From Bacillota bacterium (lineage in GTDB: Bacteria > Bacillota > Sulfobacillia > JAJZYS01 > JAJYTV01), in assembly GCA_021793215.1 (NCBI GenBank), contig JAJYTE010000003.1, positions 1 through 64,000 on the forward strand: a stretch of DNA of 64,000 nt, written 5' to 3'. Under the pieces are notes generated by a model that was not told the origin of the DNA, searched no databases, and saw only the letters and a program-made list of their open reading frames with translations. Made by a program: the position numbers and the translations under genes. Below are positions 1 to 7,937 of this stretch, in pieces (the stretch's first letter is position 1; each line of letters starts with the position of its first letter).

Positions 1-31
1 GGGCCGGGAGAGTAGGACGCCGCCGGGATCC
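1..31 (+). rRNA. rrf: 5S rRNA, 3' end only (partial)
   Basis: The window opens in GGGAGAGTAGGACGCCGCC, the typical 3' segment of bacterial 5S rRNA, cut at the left edge. A perfect terminator follows within 10 bases. An rRNA operon directly upstream of gin/csfB is also the B. subtilis arrangement, which supports the call. The exact 3' end is uncertain by a few bases. Confidence 0.85.
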
Positions 32-36
32 TTTGC

Positions 37-75
37 AACACCCCCGCAGCTTACGCTGCGGGGGTGTTGTTCTTT
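37..75 (+). terminator. Rho-independent terminator of the rRNA operon
   Basis: A perfect 14-bp stem (37-50 with 55-68) closes a 4-base TTAC loop and is followed by a T-rich GTTCTTT. It lies just after the 5S end. The next 200 bases (76-285) hold nothing I can recognise. Confidence 0.92.
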
Positions 76-285
76 GCTGCCCTTCGGGAACTCGGAAGTC
101 GGCGCTACGCGTGTGGAACGTGGTGCGGCAGTTGCGCCTCGCGCGCGGCTGTCGCAGGCCCGGCTCGGCGTCTCGCGGCAGGCGATCGCGATCGAGCGAG
201 AGCGCTACACCCCGAGTTCGCCGCTCGCAATACGCATCGCGAGGACATCTCGAACGCACGTCGAGGAGGCCTTCCACGGAGGCGC

Positions 286-1086
286 CTAGGCGTTGCTCTG
301 GGCGTTCGCGATGGCGCGCCGCGCTTTCTTGAGCGCGCGCTGTACCTGCGGTGAGGGATCCGAGGAGAGCGCGTCGAGCACATCGGTGAGGCGCGGCGCC
401 ATCCGTGCCGCGGGCTTCGCAGTGAAGACGAGCGCAACCTGCGCGCGCACGAGGTCGTCGTCGCGATGCGCCCACTCGCGCAACTTGGCGGCGACTACCG
501 CTCCGTCGCGCTGCGCGAGCGCGCTGCCGATCGCGAACGGCGCGAGGCTCTTCTGAACGTACGGGGATGGATCCCCGAGCATGTCGCCCAGGATGTCGAG
601 GACTTTGCCGACATCCTCCGGCGGGCAGACCCTGCCGAACTCCATCAGAGCGAGCACGGCTGCGCGGCGCAGGCGATCCGAGGGGGACTTCGTCCACGCT
701 CGCACGACCGGCCAAAGATCGCCGAGGTGGGCTGAAAGCGCCTCTCCCAGTGCGCCCGCGGCCCACTCGCGCACCTCCCAGTGTTCGCTCTGGGCGGCGT
801 CGCCGAGCGCCGCACGAAGCTCCGCTGGCGCGTAGGGATATGCCGACGAGAAGAGCAGTGCGCCGAGTTCCTGCGCCCCGGGAGACTCGGCGCGCAGGAA
901 CTCGAGGTCGAGCGTCGCGAGTTCCCGACCCTCACGGCGCGCGAGCACCTGTCGCATGATCTCGCGCTTCACGGAGGCCGGCGGAGTACCGGCATGCGGC
1001 GTCGCAAGAGAATCGACGAGATCAACGAGAGCGCGTGGAGAGCCGTCTTCGATTGCGGCGGCGAGCGACGCCCTGAACGTCGTCAG
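286..1086 (-). CDS. HEAT-repeat protein, possibly AlkD-like DNA alkylation repair
   Basis: The protein is made of short paired helices with the HEAT signature (for example EHWEVREWAAGALGEAL, then DRLRRAAVLALMEFG and DLVRAQVALVF). Proteins of this kind are scaffolds; one branch, AlkD, excises alkylated bases. I see no residue that proves glycosylase activity. Start: a GTG at 972 gives 228 residues, but coding sense continues upstream to a CTG at 1086, placed 7 bases after a strong AAGGAGG (1093-1099), adding 38 plausible residues; I prefer 1086. An ATG at 1091 lies only 2 bases from the same Shine-Dalgarno and runs into a stop after two codons. The gene is monocistronic and convergent with nothing; a hairpin separates it from the gene upstream. 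Confidence 0.65.
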   Translation of the reverse strand: MTTFRASLAAAIEDGSPRALVDLVDSLATPHAGTPPASVKREIMRQVLARREGRELATLDLEFLRAESPGAQELGALLFSSAYPYAPAELRAALGDAAQSEHWEVREWAAGALGEALSAHLGDLWPVVRAWTKSPSDRLRRAAVLALMEFGRVCPPEDVGKVLDILGDMLGDPSPYVQKSLAPFAIGSALAQRDGAVVAAKLREWAHRDDDLVRAQVALVFTAKPAARMAPRLTDVLDALSSDPSPQVQRALKKARRAIANAQSNA

Positions 1087-1117
1087 CGCATGACCTCCTT
1101 AACCGACAGGATGGCAA

Positions 1118-1150
1118 GAGGCCCCTGCGCGCGATGCGTGCAGGGGCTTA
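1118..1150 (-). terminator. Hairpin after the 1164-2069 gene
   Basis: GCCCCTGC (1121-1128) pairs with GCAGGGGC (1140-1147) around an 11-base loop. It lies between the stop codon of the minus-strand gene at 1164 and the ribosome-binding site of the HEAT gene. The tail CCTCTT is only weakly T-rich, so it may act as a weak terminator. Confidence 0.5.
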
Positions 1151-1163
1151 CGATGCACTCTCC

Positions 1164-2069
1164 CTAGAACCCGACCGGCGGAGGCGCCACGGCGAACTTC
1201 CACCAGTTCGCCGCCGTCATGGACACGGTCGAGCCGATCTCTACCGGGCCGGCGACGAGCGTACGGATGTGGCTGTTGACCACTTCCTGCACGACCGGTT
1301 GCCAAACGACGAACCCGAACGACGCCGGAAGCTTCTGGGCCACCACGATGGCGTCGCCGGATTTGAGGCCGCCGCAGGCCACAGGAGCCGTCGGTAGTTT
1401 GCCCTGAAGCAGTTCGCTTCGCAGCGTCGCGGCGCCGCCCTGAGGAACCCGAACGCAACGCGCACTCGACCAGGGGGACTGTAGCGGGTTCGGCGACGAG
1501 AGTGAGATCACATCGGGATTCTGCGCGATCGGCAGCTGCACGCCGACGCGCGCGCCCGGGTTCAGGTGGCTGGTCCAGACGGCCTCGGCGCCGGGGAGCG
1601 CGGCTTCCCCCGAGGGCGCGGAGATCCATAGGGCGGGTTCGGGGGAAGAGGTCTGCCCACCGGGCCATTCGATCTCTATGGAGACGATCTGGTTGGACTG
1701 CACGGACGGCGGATGCTGCAGCGTGAGTGAGGCTGGTACGGCCCTGCCGCTCAGCCACCCGACCGACGGCGCGCTTCCCTTGGCGAGCGCTGTCACGTGC
1801 GCTCCGTCCGCGAAGGTGAAAACGACGCTGGCACTGGGCGGGACGGTTTGCCACGGCCAACTGCGCACCCACAGAACCGGCAGACGCGCCGGCAACGACG
1901 CGACGGAACCGGTGATGCGCAAGGCCGCATAGCCCGACGCGACGCGTGCGGGCATCCACCAGACGAGGAACAGCGCCAGAACGACGGCGACGAACAATCC
2001 GAGCCAAGTCATGAGGCCAGAGACAGCCTTCTCGTCCGCGGCCGTGTTCGCACTCTGAGGGTCCTTCAT
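1164..2069 (-). CDS. Single-pass membrane protein of unknown function
   Basis: I do not recognise a family. The 301-residue product has a hydrophilic N-terminus of about 20 residues and one clear transmembrane segment at about 21-42 (GLFVAVVLALFLVWWMP). A Ser/Pro/Gly-rich, mostly beta-type domain follows, presumably outside the cell, with two cysteines in its C-terminal half. No Shine-Dalgarno precedes the ATG at 2069. Instead an extended -10 (TGCTAACAT, 2085-2077) ends 7 bases before it, so the mRNA may be leaderless. The gene stands alone between the HEAT gene and a divergent backbone block. Confidence 0.7.
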   Translation of the reverse strand: MKDPQSANTAADEKAVSGLMTWLGLFVAVVLALFLVWWMPARVASGYAALRITGSVASLPARLPVLWVRSWPWQTVPPSASVVFTFADGAHVTALAKGSAPSVGWLSGRAVPASLTLQHPPSVQSNQIVSIEIEWPGGQTSSPEPALWISAPSGEAALPGAEAVWTSHLNPGARVGVQLPIAQNPDVISLSSPNPLQSPWSSARCVRVPQGGAATLRSELLQGKLPTAPVACGGLKSGDAIVVAQKLPASFGFVVWQPVVQEVVNSHIRTLVAGPVEIGSTVSMTAANWWKFAVAPPPVGF

Positions 2070-2169
2070 GCCAAATATGTTAGCACACGGTGCAGAACAT
2101 TGGCGGTTCTGCGCGGGTCGCGTCGAACGTCCAGCGATAACGGGACGCGCCTTGCCAGGAGCTAGTATC

Positions 2170-2185
2170 CTGGAACGCGTTCCAG
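2170..2185. promoter_or_regulatory. Perfect 16-bp palindrome, possible operator
   Basis: CTGGAACGCGTTCCAG is its own reverse complement. It sits in the 290-base intergenic space between the divergent gene at 2069 and the small ORF at 2360, with TAGTAT directly to its left. A dimeric repressor site is the simple reading; no regulator can be assigned. Confidence 0.45.
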
Positions 2186-2359
2186 TGATCGGTCCGGGAG
2201 AAGGCGCAAGGTGGCCTTCCCCTCCCGCGTAATGATCGATGGGGGCGGCGTTGCTTCGTTGCGATGACCCAGGGCAATACTTTAGCGGTGAGGCTTGGCA
2301 GGAATCGGAATCCAGCGGGCAGAAGTGGCCTGAGCACTCTAGTTTCCGGGGGTGTGCGC

Positions 2360-2524
2360 ATGGCTTCGGAGCATCCGGAGATTCAGAACGAAGCGCTGCG
2401 CCTGTACGAGTTCAACATCGAGGATGAGTTCCACCGCAAGGGTACGGTCGCGCAGGACTCCAGTCTCGGCGTGCTGCCCGACGACCAACCCCGCCCGTCG
2501 CGCGAGGGCCAGCACGAGCACTGA
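2360..2524 (+). CDS. Small acidic hypothetical protein (54 aa)
   Basis: The ATG at 2360 opens 54 codons rich in Glu, Asp and His, with no membrane segment or cysteine. A GTG two codons upstream is an alternative start. I do not recognise a family. It lies 21 bases ahead of gin and probably shares its transcript. Its position between the rRNA operon and gin, and a clean codon pattern, make it likely to be real, but no motif supports it. Confidence 0.5.
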   Translation: MASEHPEIQNEALRLYEFNIEDEFHRKGTVAQDSSLGVLPDDQPRPSREGQHEH

Positions 2525-2545
2525 CCGAACGGGGAGGCGTGCGGA

Positions 2546-2719
2546 GTGGATCGTTGTCACATCTGCGGCCGTCCGGATGACGGCAAGTCGCTGCGCATCT
2601 CGGGGCGCGTTCTCTGCAGCGTTTGCGAGCGGATCACCGTCCGCATCCTGCCACAGCATCCGCTCTACGGCTTCTGGGTTCAGATGCTGCAGGGACTCTC
2701 TGGAGCTCAGGGCGCTTGA
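2546..2719 (+). CDS. csfB: Anti-sigma-G factor Gin (CsfB)
   Basis: The 57-residue product has the Gin layout: CHICG near the N-terminus, then CSVCE about 20 residues later, forming a zinc-binding CxxC pair, followed by a conserved aromatic C-terminus (YGFWVQML). In B. subtilis Gin holds sigma-G inactive in the wrong compartment or too early, and is itself made in the forespore. Position supports the call, since csfB follows an rRNA operon and precedes the yaaO-tmk block there too. It starts with GTG after GGAGGCGTGCGGA. The stop overlaps the TTG start of the next gene. It is too short for usual ORF cut-offs and is easily missed. Confidence 0.88.
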   Translation: MDRCHICGRPDDGKSLRISGRVLCSVCERITVRILPQHPLYGFWVQMLQGLSGAQGA

Positions 2720-4080
2720 CGGACACTCCACTCACCGACGCAGTGCGTGCGTACCGTTCGAGCGCCCGCGCACGGTTGCACGTCCCCGCCCACGGGGGGG
2801 GGGCCGGTAGCCCCTGGCTCGACGCATGGCTGCCAGGCATCTGCTCCTGGGACGTGACGGAGCAGCCCGAGCTCGACGATCTCTCGCACCCCGAGGGGCC
2901 GATCGCAGCCGCCCAGGCAGCGGCGGCCCACCTTTTCGGCGGAGCGAGGGCGTACTACCTCACTGGCGGTGCGACGCAGGGCGTGCAGGCGGCGGTGCTC
3001 GCGAGTCTGCTGCGCGGCGGGTCGCTGCTCGCGCCGCGCGACAGCCACCGCAGCGTGCTCGGCGCGGCGCTCCTGGCGGATGCCGAGGTGGTGATGGTGT
3101 CGCCGGAGCGCGATCCGCGCTTCGGGGCGTCGCTCGGTCCCTCGGTCGAGAGCGTGGAGCGGGCGCTCGCGCAGCACCCGGACATCCGGGCCGTGCTGGT
3201 ACCCTACCCAAGCTACCTGGGCATCACGCCCGACCTCGAAGGCATCGCCCGCGCGGCACGCGCGCACGGCGCGCTGACGATCGCCGACGCGGCGCACGGT
3301 GCCCACTTCGGGTGGCATCCGGCGCTGCCTCCAGCCGCGCTCGGGCAGGGCGCGGACATGGTGGTGGCGGGCATGCACAAGTCTGGCGGCTCCTTGACCC
3401 AGACGGCCATCCTGCTGCTTGCGGAGAGCGCCGCTGAGTGTAGCGAGGACGTGGCGCTCGCACTCCGCCTGATAGGTACGTCGAGTCCTTCCTACCTCTT
3501 GATGGTCTCGCTGGAGTTGGCCATCGCCGCGGCTGCCCGCGACGGCAAAGAGCGGATCGAACCTGCAGTGGCCGCCGCCGCCCGGATCGTCTCGCCCGCC
3601 CGCGTCGTGTCGGAGCGCCCCCAGGACCCCCTGCGCGTGGCCCTGCAGTTCGACCGCCCGGCGGACGCCGAGGAGTTGTATCGGGGGTTCGCCGCGGCAG
3701 GGCTGCGGGGCGAGTATCTTGAAGAAGGACTTGCACTCTTCATCGTTCCCTTCGGCATGCCGAAGCCGGAGATCGAGATGCTCTCGGCGGCGGCCGCAGC
3801 GTTGCCCGCGCCCCGACCCCCATCCGGGATCCGGACGCTCCCGACGCAGAGGATCGCGCCGGCGAGCGCGCTGCGATCGCCCCGCGAGCGACGCGGTCTC
3901 TTTGAGGCGGAGGGTCGCGTGTCCGCCGATGTCGTTGCCCCGGTGCCGCCGGGCATCCCGGCGCTCTGGCCGGGTGAAAGGATCACGCAGCAGGCGCTTT
4001 CCGCGATCGAGCGAGCGCTTGCACAGGGCCTCAGGGTGCTGGGGATCGAACAGCAATCACTTTGGGTGGTGGCGCAGTGA
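2716..4080 (+). CDS. Orn/Lys/Arg decarboxylase family protein (YaaO-like)
   Basis: This is a PLP fold-type I enzyme of the basic amino acid decarboxylase family, as YaaO/SpeA in Bacillus. The N-terminus carries the family opening (RLHVPAHGGG), the middle has TGGATQGVQAAVLASL and DAAHGAHFGWHP, and the PLP-binding lysine is in MHKSGGSLTQTA. The C-terminal part matches the family's small domain. At 454 residues it is near the Bacillus YaaO length. The start is TTG at 2716, whose TTGA overlaps the gin stop. A run of ten Gs at 2794-2803 lies early in the gene but the frame is intact. Substrate cannot be told from sequence; arginine or lysine is likely. Confidence 0.88.
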   Translation: MTDTPLTDAVRAYRSSARARLHVPAHGGGAGSPWLDAWLPGICSWDVTEQPELDDLSHPEGPIAAAQAAAAHLFGGARAYYLTGGATQGVQAAVLASLLRGGSLLAPRDSHRSVLGAALLADAEVVMVSPERDPRFGASLGPSVESVERALAQHPDIRAVLVPYPSYLGITPDLEGIARAARAHGALTIADAAHGAHFGWHPALPPAALGQGADMVVAGMHKSGGSLTQTAILLLAESAAECSEDVALALRLIGTSSPSYLLMVSLELAIAAAARDGKERIEPAVAAAARIVSPARVVSERPQDPLRVALQFDRPADAEELYRGFAAAGLRGEYLEEGLALFIVPFGMPKPEIEMLSAAAAALPAPRPPSGIRTLPTQRIAPASALRSPRERRGLFEAEGRVSADVVAPVPPGIPALWPGERITQQALSAIERALAQGLRVLGIEQQSLWVVAQ

Positions 4081-4694
4081 GAGGATTGTACATCGCGCTG
4101 GAGGGTGCCGACCGCGTCGGGAAGTCGACCCAACTGCAGAAGCTCGCGAAGCGCCTCAAGACGCTCGAGTTGCAGGTGGTGGAGACGCAGGAGCCCGGTG
4201 GTACGCCGCTTGGGACGGAGATCCGCCGGCTCGTGCTGCAGGAGGGAAACAACTCGCCTCTTGCCGAACTGTTCTTGTTCCTGGCCGATCGCGCGGAGCA
4301 TCAGCACCGCGTCCTGGAACCGGCCCTGCGGCGCGGCTCCGTTGTCGTTTCCGACCGCAGCGCATACTCTACCGTTGCCTACCAGGGGATCGTCGGTGGA
4401 CTGGGCGCCGACACGGTCCTGCGGCTCCACGAGGAAAACGGCCTTCTGCTGCCGGACCTGGTTGTCGTGCTGGACATGCCGGACGACGCGGAGCGCTGGG
4501 ACGATCGGCCGATGGATGCGGTGGAGAGCCGCACCGCCCAGGAGGCACTGCGCCAGGCGTACCGGGAGATCGCGCACCGCTGGCCCGATCGCGTAGCGCT
4601 GATCGATGCGGACGGCTCCGCGCGCGATGTCGCCCAGGAGATTTGGCAGGAGGTCTGGCAGACCGTCGTTACATGGAGGGAGGGTCGGGGATGA
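4077..4694 (+). CDS. tmk: Thymidylate kinase
   Basis: It phosphorylates dTMP to dTDP for DNA synthesis. The P-loop is EGADRVGKST at the N-terminus, and the DR motif with substrate loop is SDRSAYSTVAYQG. At 205 residues it has normal length. Start: the GTG at 4077 overlaps the previous stop (GTGA), giving VRGLYIALEG; a start five codons upstream is possible but less likely. The end overlaps darA by ATGA. It belongs to the yaaO-tmk-darA-holB-ricT operon. Confidence 0.95.
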   Translation: MRGLYIALEGADRVGKSTQLQKLAKRLKTLELQVVETQEPGGTPLGTEIRRLVLQEGNNSPLAELFLFLADRAEHQHRVLEPALRRGSVVVSDRSAYSTVAYQGIVGGLGADTVLRLHEENGLLLPDLVVVLDMPDDAERWDDRPMDAVESRTAQEALRQAYREIAHRWPDRVALIDADGSARDVAQEIWQEVWQTVVTWREGRG

Positions 4695-5020
4695 AACTCG
4701 TCGTCGCGATCGTACAAGACAAGGATGCAGGTCGCATTCTGCAGTCGCTGGTGAAGAAGGACTACCGCGCAACGCGCCTTGCGAGCACGGGCGGCTTCCT
4801 TCGCGAGGGCAATACCACGCTGCTGGTCGGTGTCGAGGAGGATCAGGTCCAGGAGGTCGTCTCCCTGATCGGTGAGCTGGGAAGCTCGCGCGAGAAGCTC
4901 GTCACCCCGCTCTCCGCCGTCGGCGGACCGATGGACTCCTACGTTCCGTACCCCGTAGAGGTCACGGTCGGAGGGGCCACCATCTTCGTCCTGCCGGTCG
5001 AGCAGTACCAGCGCTTCTAG
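4691..5020 (+). CDS. darA: Cyclic-di-AMP receptor DarA (PII-like, YaaQ)
   Basis: DarA is a trimeric PII-like protein that binds cyclic-di-AMP; its downstream effect is unsettled. The 109-residue product shows the family pattern: MKLVVAIVQDKDA, then a glycine-rich RLASTGGFLREGNTTLLVGV, and a C-terminal GGATIFVLPVEQYQRF. The gene order tmk-darA-holB is that of Bacillus, although yaaR is absent. The ATG overlaps the tmk stop. Translation is therefore probably coupled. Confidence 0.95.
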   Translation: MKLVVAIVQDKDAGRILQSLVKKDYRATRLASTGGFLREGNTTLLVGVEEDQVQEVVSLIGELGSSREKLVTPLSAVGGPMDSYVPYPVEVTVGGATIFVLPVEQYQRF

Positions 5021-5021
5021 G

Positions 5022-5858
5022 ATGAACCACGCATGGCTCGTGATCGGGCCCCCGGGTCCGCAGCGCAGGGACGCAGCCCGTCTACGGGCGGCGTCCCTCG
5101 TCGGCGCGACGGGTCCGCAGGAACATATGGTGCTCGAGGCGCGGCATGTCGACGTCGCCGAGTACCTTGCACCCTTACGCATCGACGATGTTCGCGAGGT
5201 GACGGCGGGCCTCTCGCGCCGACCGCTGCTCGGAGCGGCCCGGGTCGTGCTGTTCGGCGAGCTTGCGGGAAGCACCCGTGAGGCGCAGAACGCACTCCTG
5301 CGCATCGTCGAGGAGCCGCCGCCGGATCTCACCTTCGTCGGCGAAGTCGCCCGACCGTCTGACCTGCTGCCCACGCTCCTCTCCAGGTTCGTCACGCAGC
5401 GGCTGGCGCGGCTGCCCCTTGCGGACGTCGAGGCGCTCCTGCGCGCCGAGGGGCAGGAGGCGGACCAGGAGCTTCTGAAGGCCGCGACGCGTTTTGGCGG
5501 CGGCTACCTAGATCCGTCGCGCGAGGCGCTTTCGGCGCTGCGTGCGGTCACGGAAGACCTGCCGCCGGACGACGGGGCGCCGGACTGGTTCGTGCGCGCC
5601 GCGGAGGCGGTTGAATCGATGGGAGAAACGTGGCTAAATGGCCTTGCTGGGATCTTCTCCTCGCACTACGAGAAGACCGCTGACGCACGGTACCTCTCGG
5701 CCTGGCGGAAGGTCGAGAAGACGCGTTCCGCGCTTGCGCGCCACGCCAACGCCCGCCTGGCGGCCGAAGTCCTCTTCTTCGAACTCTCCGACTTGGGGGT
5801 GCTGCGCCATGGCGCAGGCGGTTGGCATACGGTTCCGCAGCGCGGGCAAGGTATATGA
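5022..5858 (+). CDS. holB: DNA polymerase III delta' subunit
   Basis: Clamp-loader subunit for the replicative polymerase. The recognisable core is NALLRIVEEPPPDLTFVG followed by LLPTLLSRFVTQRL (the SRC-type motif with Phe in place of Cys). The N-terminus is short for the family: it starts at NHAWLVIGPPGPQRR, the P-loop is not conserved, and the zinc cysteines are absent. Delta' subunits often do not hydrolyse ATP, so this is tolerable. It has 278 residues against about 330 in B. subtilis. It is one base from darA, and its last 50 bases overlap ricT. Confidence 0.85.
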   Translation: MNHAWLVIGPPGPQRRDAARLRAASLVGATGPQEHMVLEARHVDVAEYLAPLRIDDVREVTAGLSRRPLLGAARVVLFGELAGSTREAQNALLRIVEEPPPDLTFVGEVARPSDLLPTLLSRFVTQRLARLPLADVEALLRAEGQEADQELLKAATRFGGGYLDPSREALSALRAVTEDLPPDDGAPDWFVRAAEAVESMGETWLNGLAGIFSSHYEKTADARYLSAWRKVEKTRSALARHANARLAAEVLFFELSDLGVLRHGAGGWHTVPQRGQGI

Positions 5859-6465
5859 CTTCGACCCTGCCGGCATCTCGCTCCGGTTCGGCGAACAGGT
5901 CGTCGTACTGACGGTCCACGGCCAGGAACTCGGCTGGGTGGCTCGGGAGGAGCGAGAGGTCACCCCCGACGCTCCGCTCCGGCCAGTTGTGAGACAGGCC
6001 GACTACGAGGACGTAGAACTGTACGCCAAGATGAAAGACAAGGCTGCGCAGTCGTTCGACGTTGCGCTCGAGCAGGTCGACCGCTTGGCTCTCGACATGG
6101 ACCTCGTGGATTGCGAGTACACGCTCGACGGCCACCATCTCACCTTCTACTTCACTGCGGAGGGCCGTGTGGACTTCCGTGAACTGGTGCGGGAGCTCAA
6201 CGCGCGCTTCCCGTGCCGGGTCGAGCTGCGGCAGATCGGAGTGCGCGACGAGGCGAAGATTCTGGGCGGCCTCGGCATGTGCGGGCGCCCGATGTGCTGC
6301 ACGACGTTCCTCACCGAGTTCCAGTCCGTCTCCATCCGTATGGTCAAGGAGCAGGGACTGTCCCTGAACCCCGGGAGGATCACCGGGAACTGCGGCAGGC
6401 TGCTCTGCTGCCTGCGCTTCGAACACCCCGACCAGCTCAAGGCGGTCCCTGCGGTTGGAGACTAG
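5809..6465 (+). CDS. ricT: RicT/YaaT family regulator (PSP1 domain)
   Basis: RicT acts with RicA and RicF in an iron-sulfur complex that promotes RNase Y-dependent mRNA processing, competence, biofilm and sporulation in B. subtilis. The PSP1 domain spans most of the 218 residues. The cysteine sets MCGRPMCC and NCGRLLCC near the C-terminus match those proposed to bind Fe-S clusters. It is shorter than the Bacillus protein at the C-terminus. The start ATG at 5809 lies inside holB and follows GGGGGTG; the end overlaps the GIY-YIG gene. No yabA follows. Confidence 0.92.
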   Translation: MAQAVGIRFRSAGKVYDFDPAGISLRFGEQVVVLTVHGQELGWVAREEREVTPDAPLRPVVRQADYEDVELYAKMKDKAAQSFDVALEQVDRLALDMDLVDCEYTLDGHHLTFYFTAEGRVDFRELVRELNARFPCRVELRQIGVRDEAKILGGLGMCGRPMCCTTFLTEFQSVSIRMVKEQGLSLNPGRITGNCGRLLCCLRFEHPDQLKAVPAVGD

Positions 6466-6715
6466 CACCACGCACATCGTCTACATCCTGCGCTGCGGCG
6501 ACGGCACGCTGTACTGCGGGTACACCACGGACCTGACGTCGCGCCTTGCGGAGCACCGGGCCGGCAAGGGCGCCCGCTACACCCGCGGACGCGGTCCATT
6601 GGACGTCGTGTACTCCGAGAGCCTGCCGGACCGCTCCTCCGCGCTGCGTCGCGAGGCGGAACTCAAGCGGCGGCCGCGCGCGAAGAAGCTCCGCCTGATC
6701 GCAGATGGCAGGTAA
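6455..6715 (+). CDS. GIY-YIG nuclease-domain protein (YazA/UPF0213)
   Basis: The 86-residue protein is a bare GIY-YIG domain: VYILRCGDGTLYCGYTTD, the catalytic arginine in LTSRLAEHRAG, then YTRGRGPLDVVY and a conserved glutamate in LRREAELKR. Stand-alone members of this family sit next to rsmI in Bacillus; the cellular role is not established. It starts with TTG at 6455, overlapping the ricT stop, and its end overlaps rsmI by 11 bases. Confidence 0.9.
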   Translation: METSTTHIVYILRCGDGTLYCGYTTDLTSRLAEHRAGKGARYTRGRGPLDVVYSESLPDRSSALRREAELKRRPRAKKLRLIADGR

Positions 6716-7538
6716 ACTCGTCGTCGTCCCCACGCCGATCGGCAACCTGGGCGACATTACCGAACGCGCCGTGCAAGCGCTAAGAGATTGCGACGTCGTG
6801 TTCTGCGAGGACACGCGACGCAGCGGGCTCCTCTTGCGCCATCTCGGCCTGGAGCGCCCGCTGCGCTCGCTGTTCGTCGGCAACGAGCGCGCGCGCAGCG
6901 CCCAGGCGCTCGAGCTGATCGGCGAGGGCAAGACGGTCGCGCTGATCTCGGACGCGGGGACGCCGGCCGTCTCCGACCCCGGCGCCGGCCTGATCGCTGA
7001 CGTGATCGCAGCGCAGATCCCCTTGGAAGTGCTCCCCGGCCCGCAGGCGATTCTGCCCGCACTGCTGCTCTCGGGGCTGGCGCCGGTCCCGTTCACGTTC
7101 CTTGGGTTTCTGCCGAGACGGGGGACTGCCCGCCGTGAGGCGCTCCTCGCGGCGCGCGATATCCCATGGACGGTCGTGATCTTCGAGGCGCCGCACCGCC
7201 TGCAGGGATTCCTGCAGGATGCTGCCGAGTGCCTCGGGGACAGGCCTGCAGCCGTCGTGCGGGAGATTTCCAAGCTCCACGAAGAGGCGGTGCGGGGATC
7301 GCTCTTCGCGCTGCGCGACCGCTTCGCCGCCCAGGCGGTGCGCGGCGAGATCGTGGTCGTCGTCGGCGGCGCGTCCCGCGAGGAGAAGCCCCCCCTCGAC
7401 CTTGCGGGTTTCGTCGAAGACGCGCTCGCTCGCGGGCTCTCCCCGAAGGAGGTTGCGGACGAGGCGCGCGCGGCCGGCATGCGCCGCCGCGACGCCTACC
7501 GGGAGGCGCTGCGGCGCACGGAAGAACCCCAGCGATAG
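6705..7538 (+). CDS. rsmI: 16S rRNA 2'-O-methyltransferase RsmI (C1402)
   Basis: It methylates the ribose of C1402 in 16S rRNA using S-adenosylmethionine. It is a tetrapyrrole-methylase-fold protein with VVVPTPIGNLGDITERA at the N-terminus, CEDTRRSGLLLRHLG, the glycine-rich SDAGTPAVSDPGAGL and the GFLPRRG motif. Its 277 residues are typical. It is the last gene of the operon before abrB, which has its own promoter. Confidence 0.95.
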   Translation: MAGKLVVVPTPIGNLGDITERAVQALRDCDVVFCEDTRRSGLLLRHLGLERPLRSLFVGNERARSAQALELIGEGKTVALISDAGTPAVSDPGAGLIADVIAAQIPLEVLPGPQAILPALLLSGLAPVPFTFLGFLPRRGTARREALLAARDIPWTVVIFEAPHRLQGFLQDAAECLGDRPAAVVREISKLHEEAVRGSLFALRDRFAAQAVRGEIVVVVGGASREEKPPLDLAGFVEDALARGLSPKEVADEARAAGMRRRDAYREALRRTEEPQR

Positions 7539-7550
7539 GTCTTCCAAGCG

Positions 7551-7579
7551 TTGACTGGCCAAGAGGGATTTGGTACTAT
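7551..7579 (+). promoter_or_regulatory. SigA-type promoter of abrB
   Basis: TTGACT (7551-7556), a 17-base spacer and TACTAT (7574-7579) precede abrB by about 45 bases. It lies just after the rsmI stop, so abrB is transcribed separately, as in Bacillus. Confidence 0.8.
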
Positions 7580-7625
7580 GCCGTCGTAAAGTGCCGGGGA
7601 TTGCCGAGCCGGGGAGGATGCCTAC

Positions 7626-7883
7626 GTGTTGAAGTCGACGGGGATTGTGCGCAAGGTAGACGACCTCGGCCGCGTGGTGTTGCCGATTGAACTCCGGCGC
7701 ACGTTGGACATCGCTGAGAAGGACTCTCTGGAGATCTACGTGGACGAAGAGAAGATCATCCTGCGCAAGTACGAACCCGCCTGCGTGTTCTGCGGAAACG
7801 CTGGGAACATCCAGAATTTCCGAGGGAAGAACATCTGCCCGGAGTGCGCGGCCAGCATCGGGGCTACGCGCAGCGCGGTCTGA
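7626..7883 (+). CDS. abrB: Transition-state regulator AbrB
   Basis: A SpoVT/AbrB swapped-hairpin DNA-binding domain fills the N-terminus: STGIVRKVDDLGRVVLPIELRR. The C-terminal tail has two CxxC pairs (CVFCG and CPEC), a form common outside Bacillus itself and probably metal-binding. AbrB represses post-exponential functions such as competence and sporulation onset. The start is GTG at 7626 after GGGAGGATGCCTAC. The own promoter and a downstream terminator (7938-7970) define a single-gene unit. Confidence 0.93.
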   Translation: MLKSTGIVRKVDDLGRVVLPIELRRTLDIAEKDSLEIYVDEEKIILRKYEPACVFCGNAGNIQNFRGKNICPECAASIGATRSAV

Positions 7884-7937
7884 CGACAAGCGTTCGGGCA
7901 TGAGGCAGGGATGCACGAACTTGCACCGAGGATGCGC

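Noticed and set aside
1099..2007. 302-codon frame overlapping the 1164-2069 gene on the same strand
   Set aside because: It is a second frame of the same DNA with Arg-rich composition; the other frame has a clear membrane segment and a better start.
2794..2803. Run of ten Gs as a possible frameshift or phase-variation site
   Set aside because: The decarboxylase frame is open and family motifs match on both sides, so no shift is present in this sequence. Slippage cannot be judged from one read.
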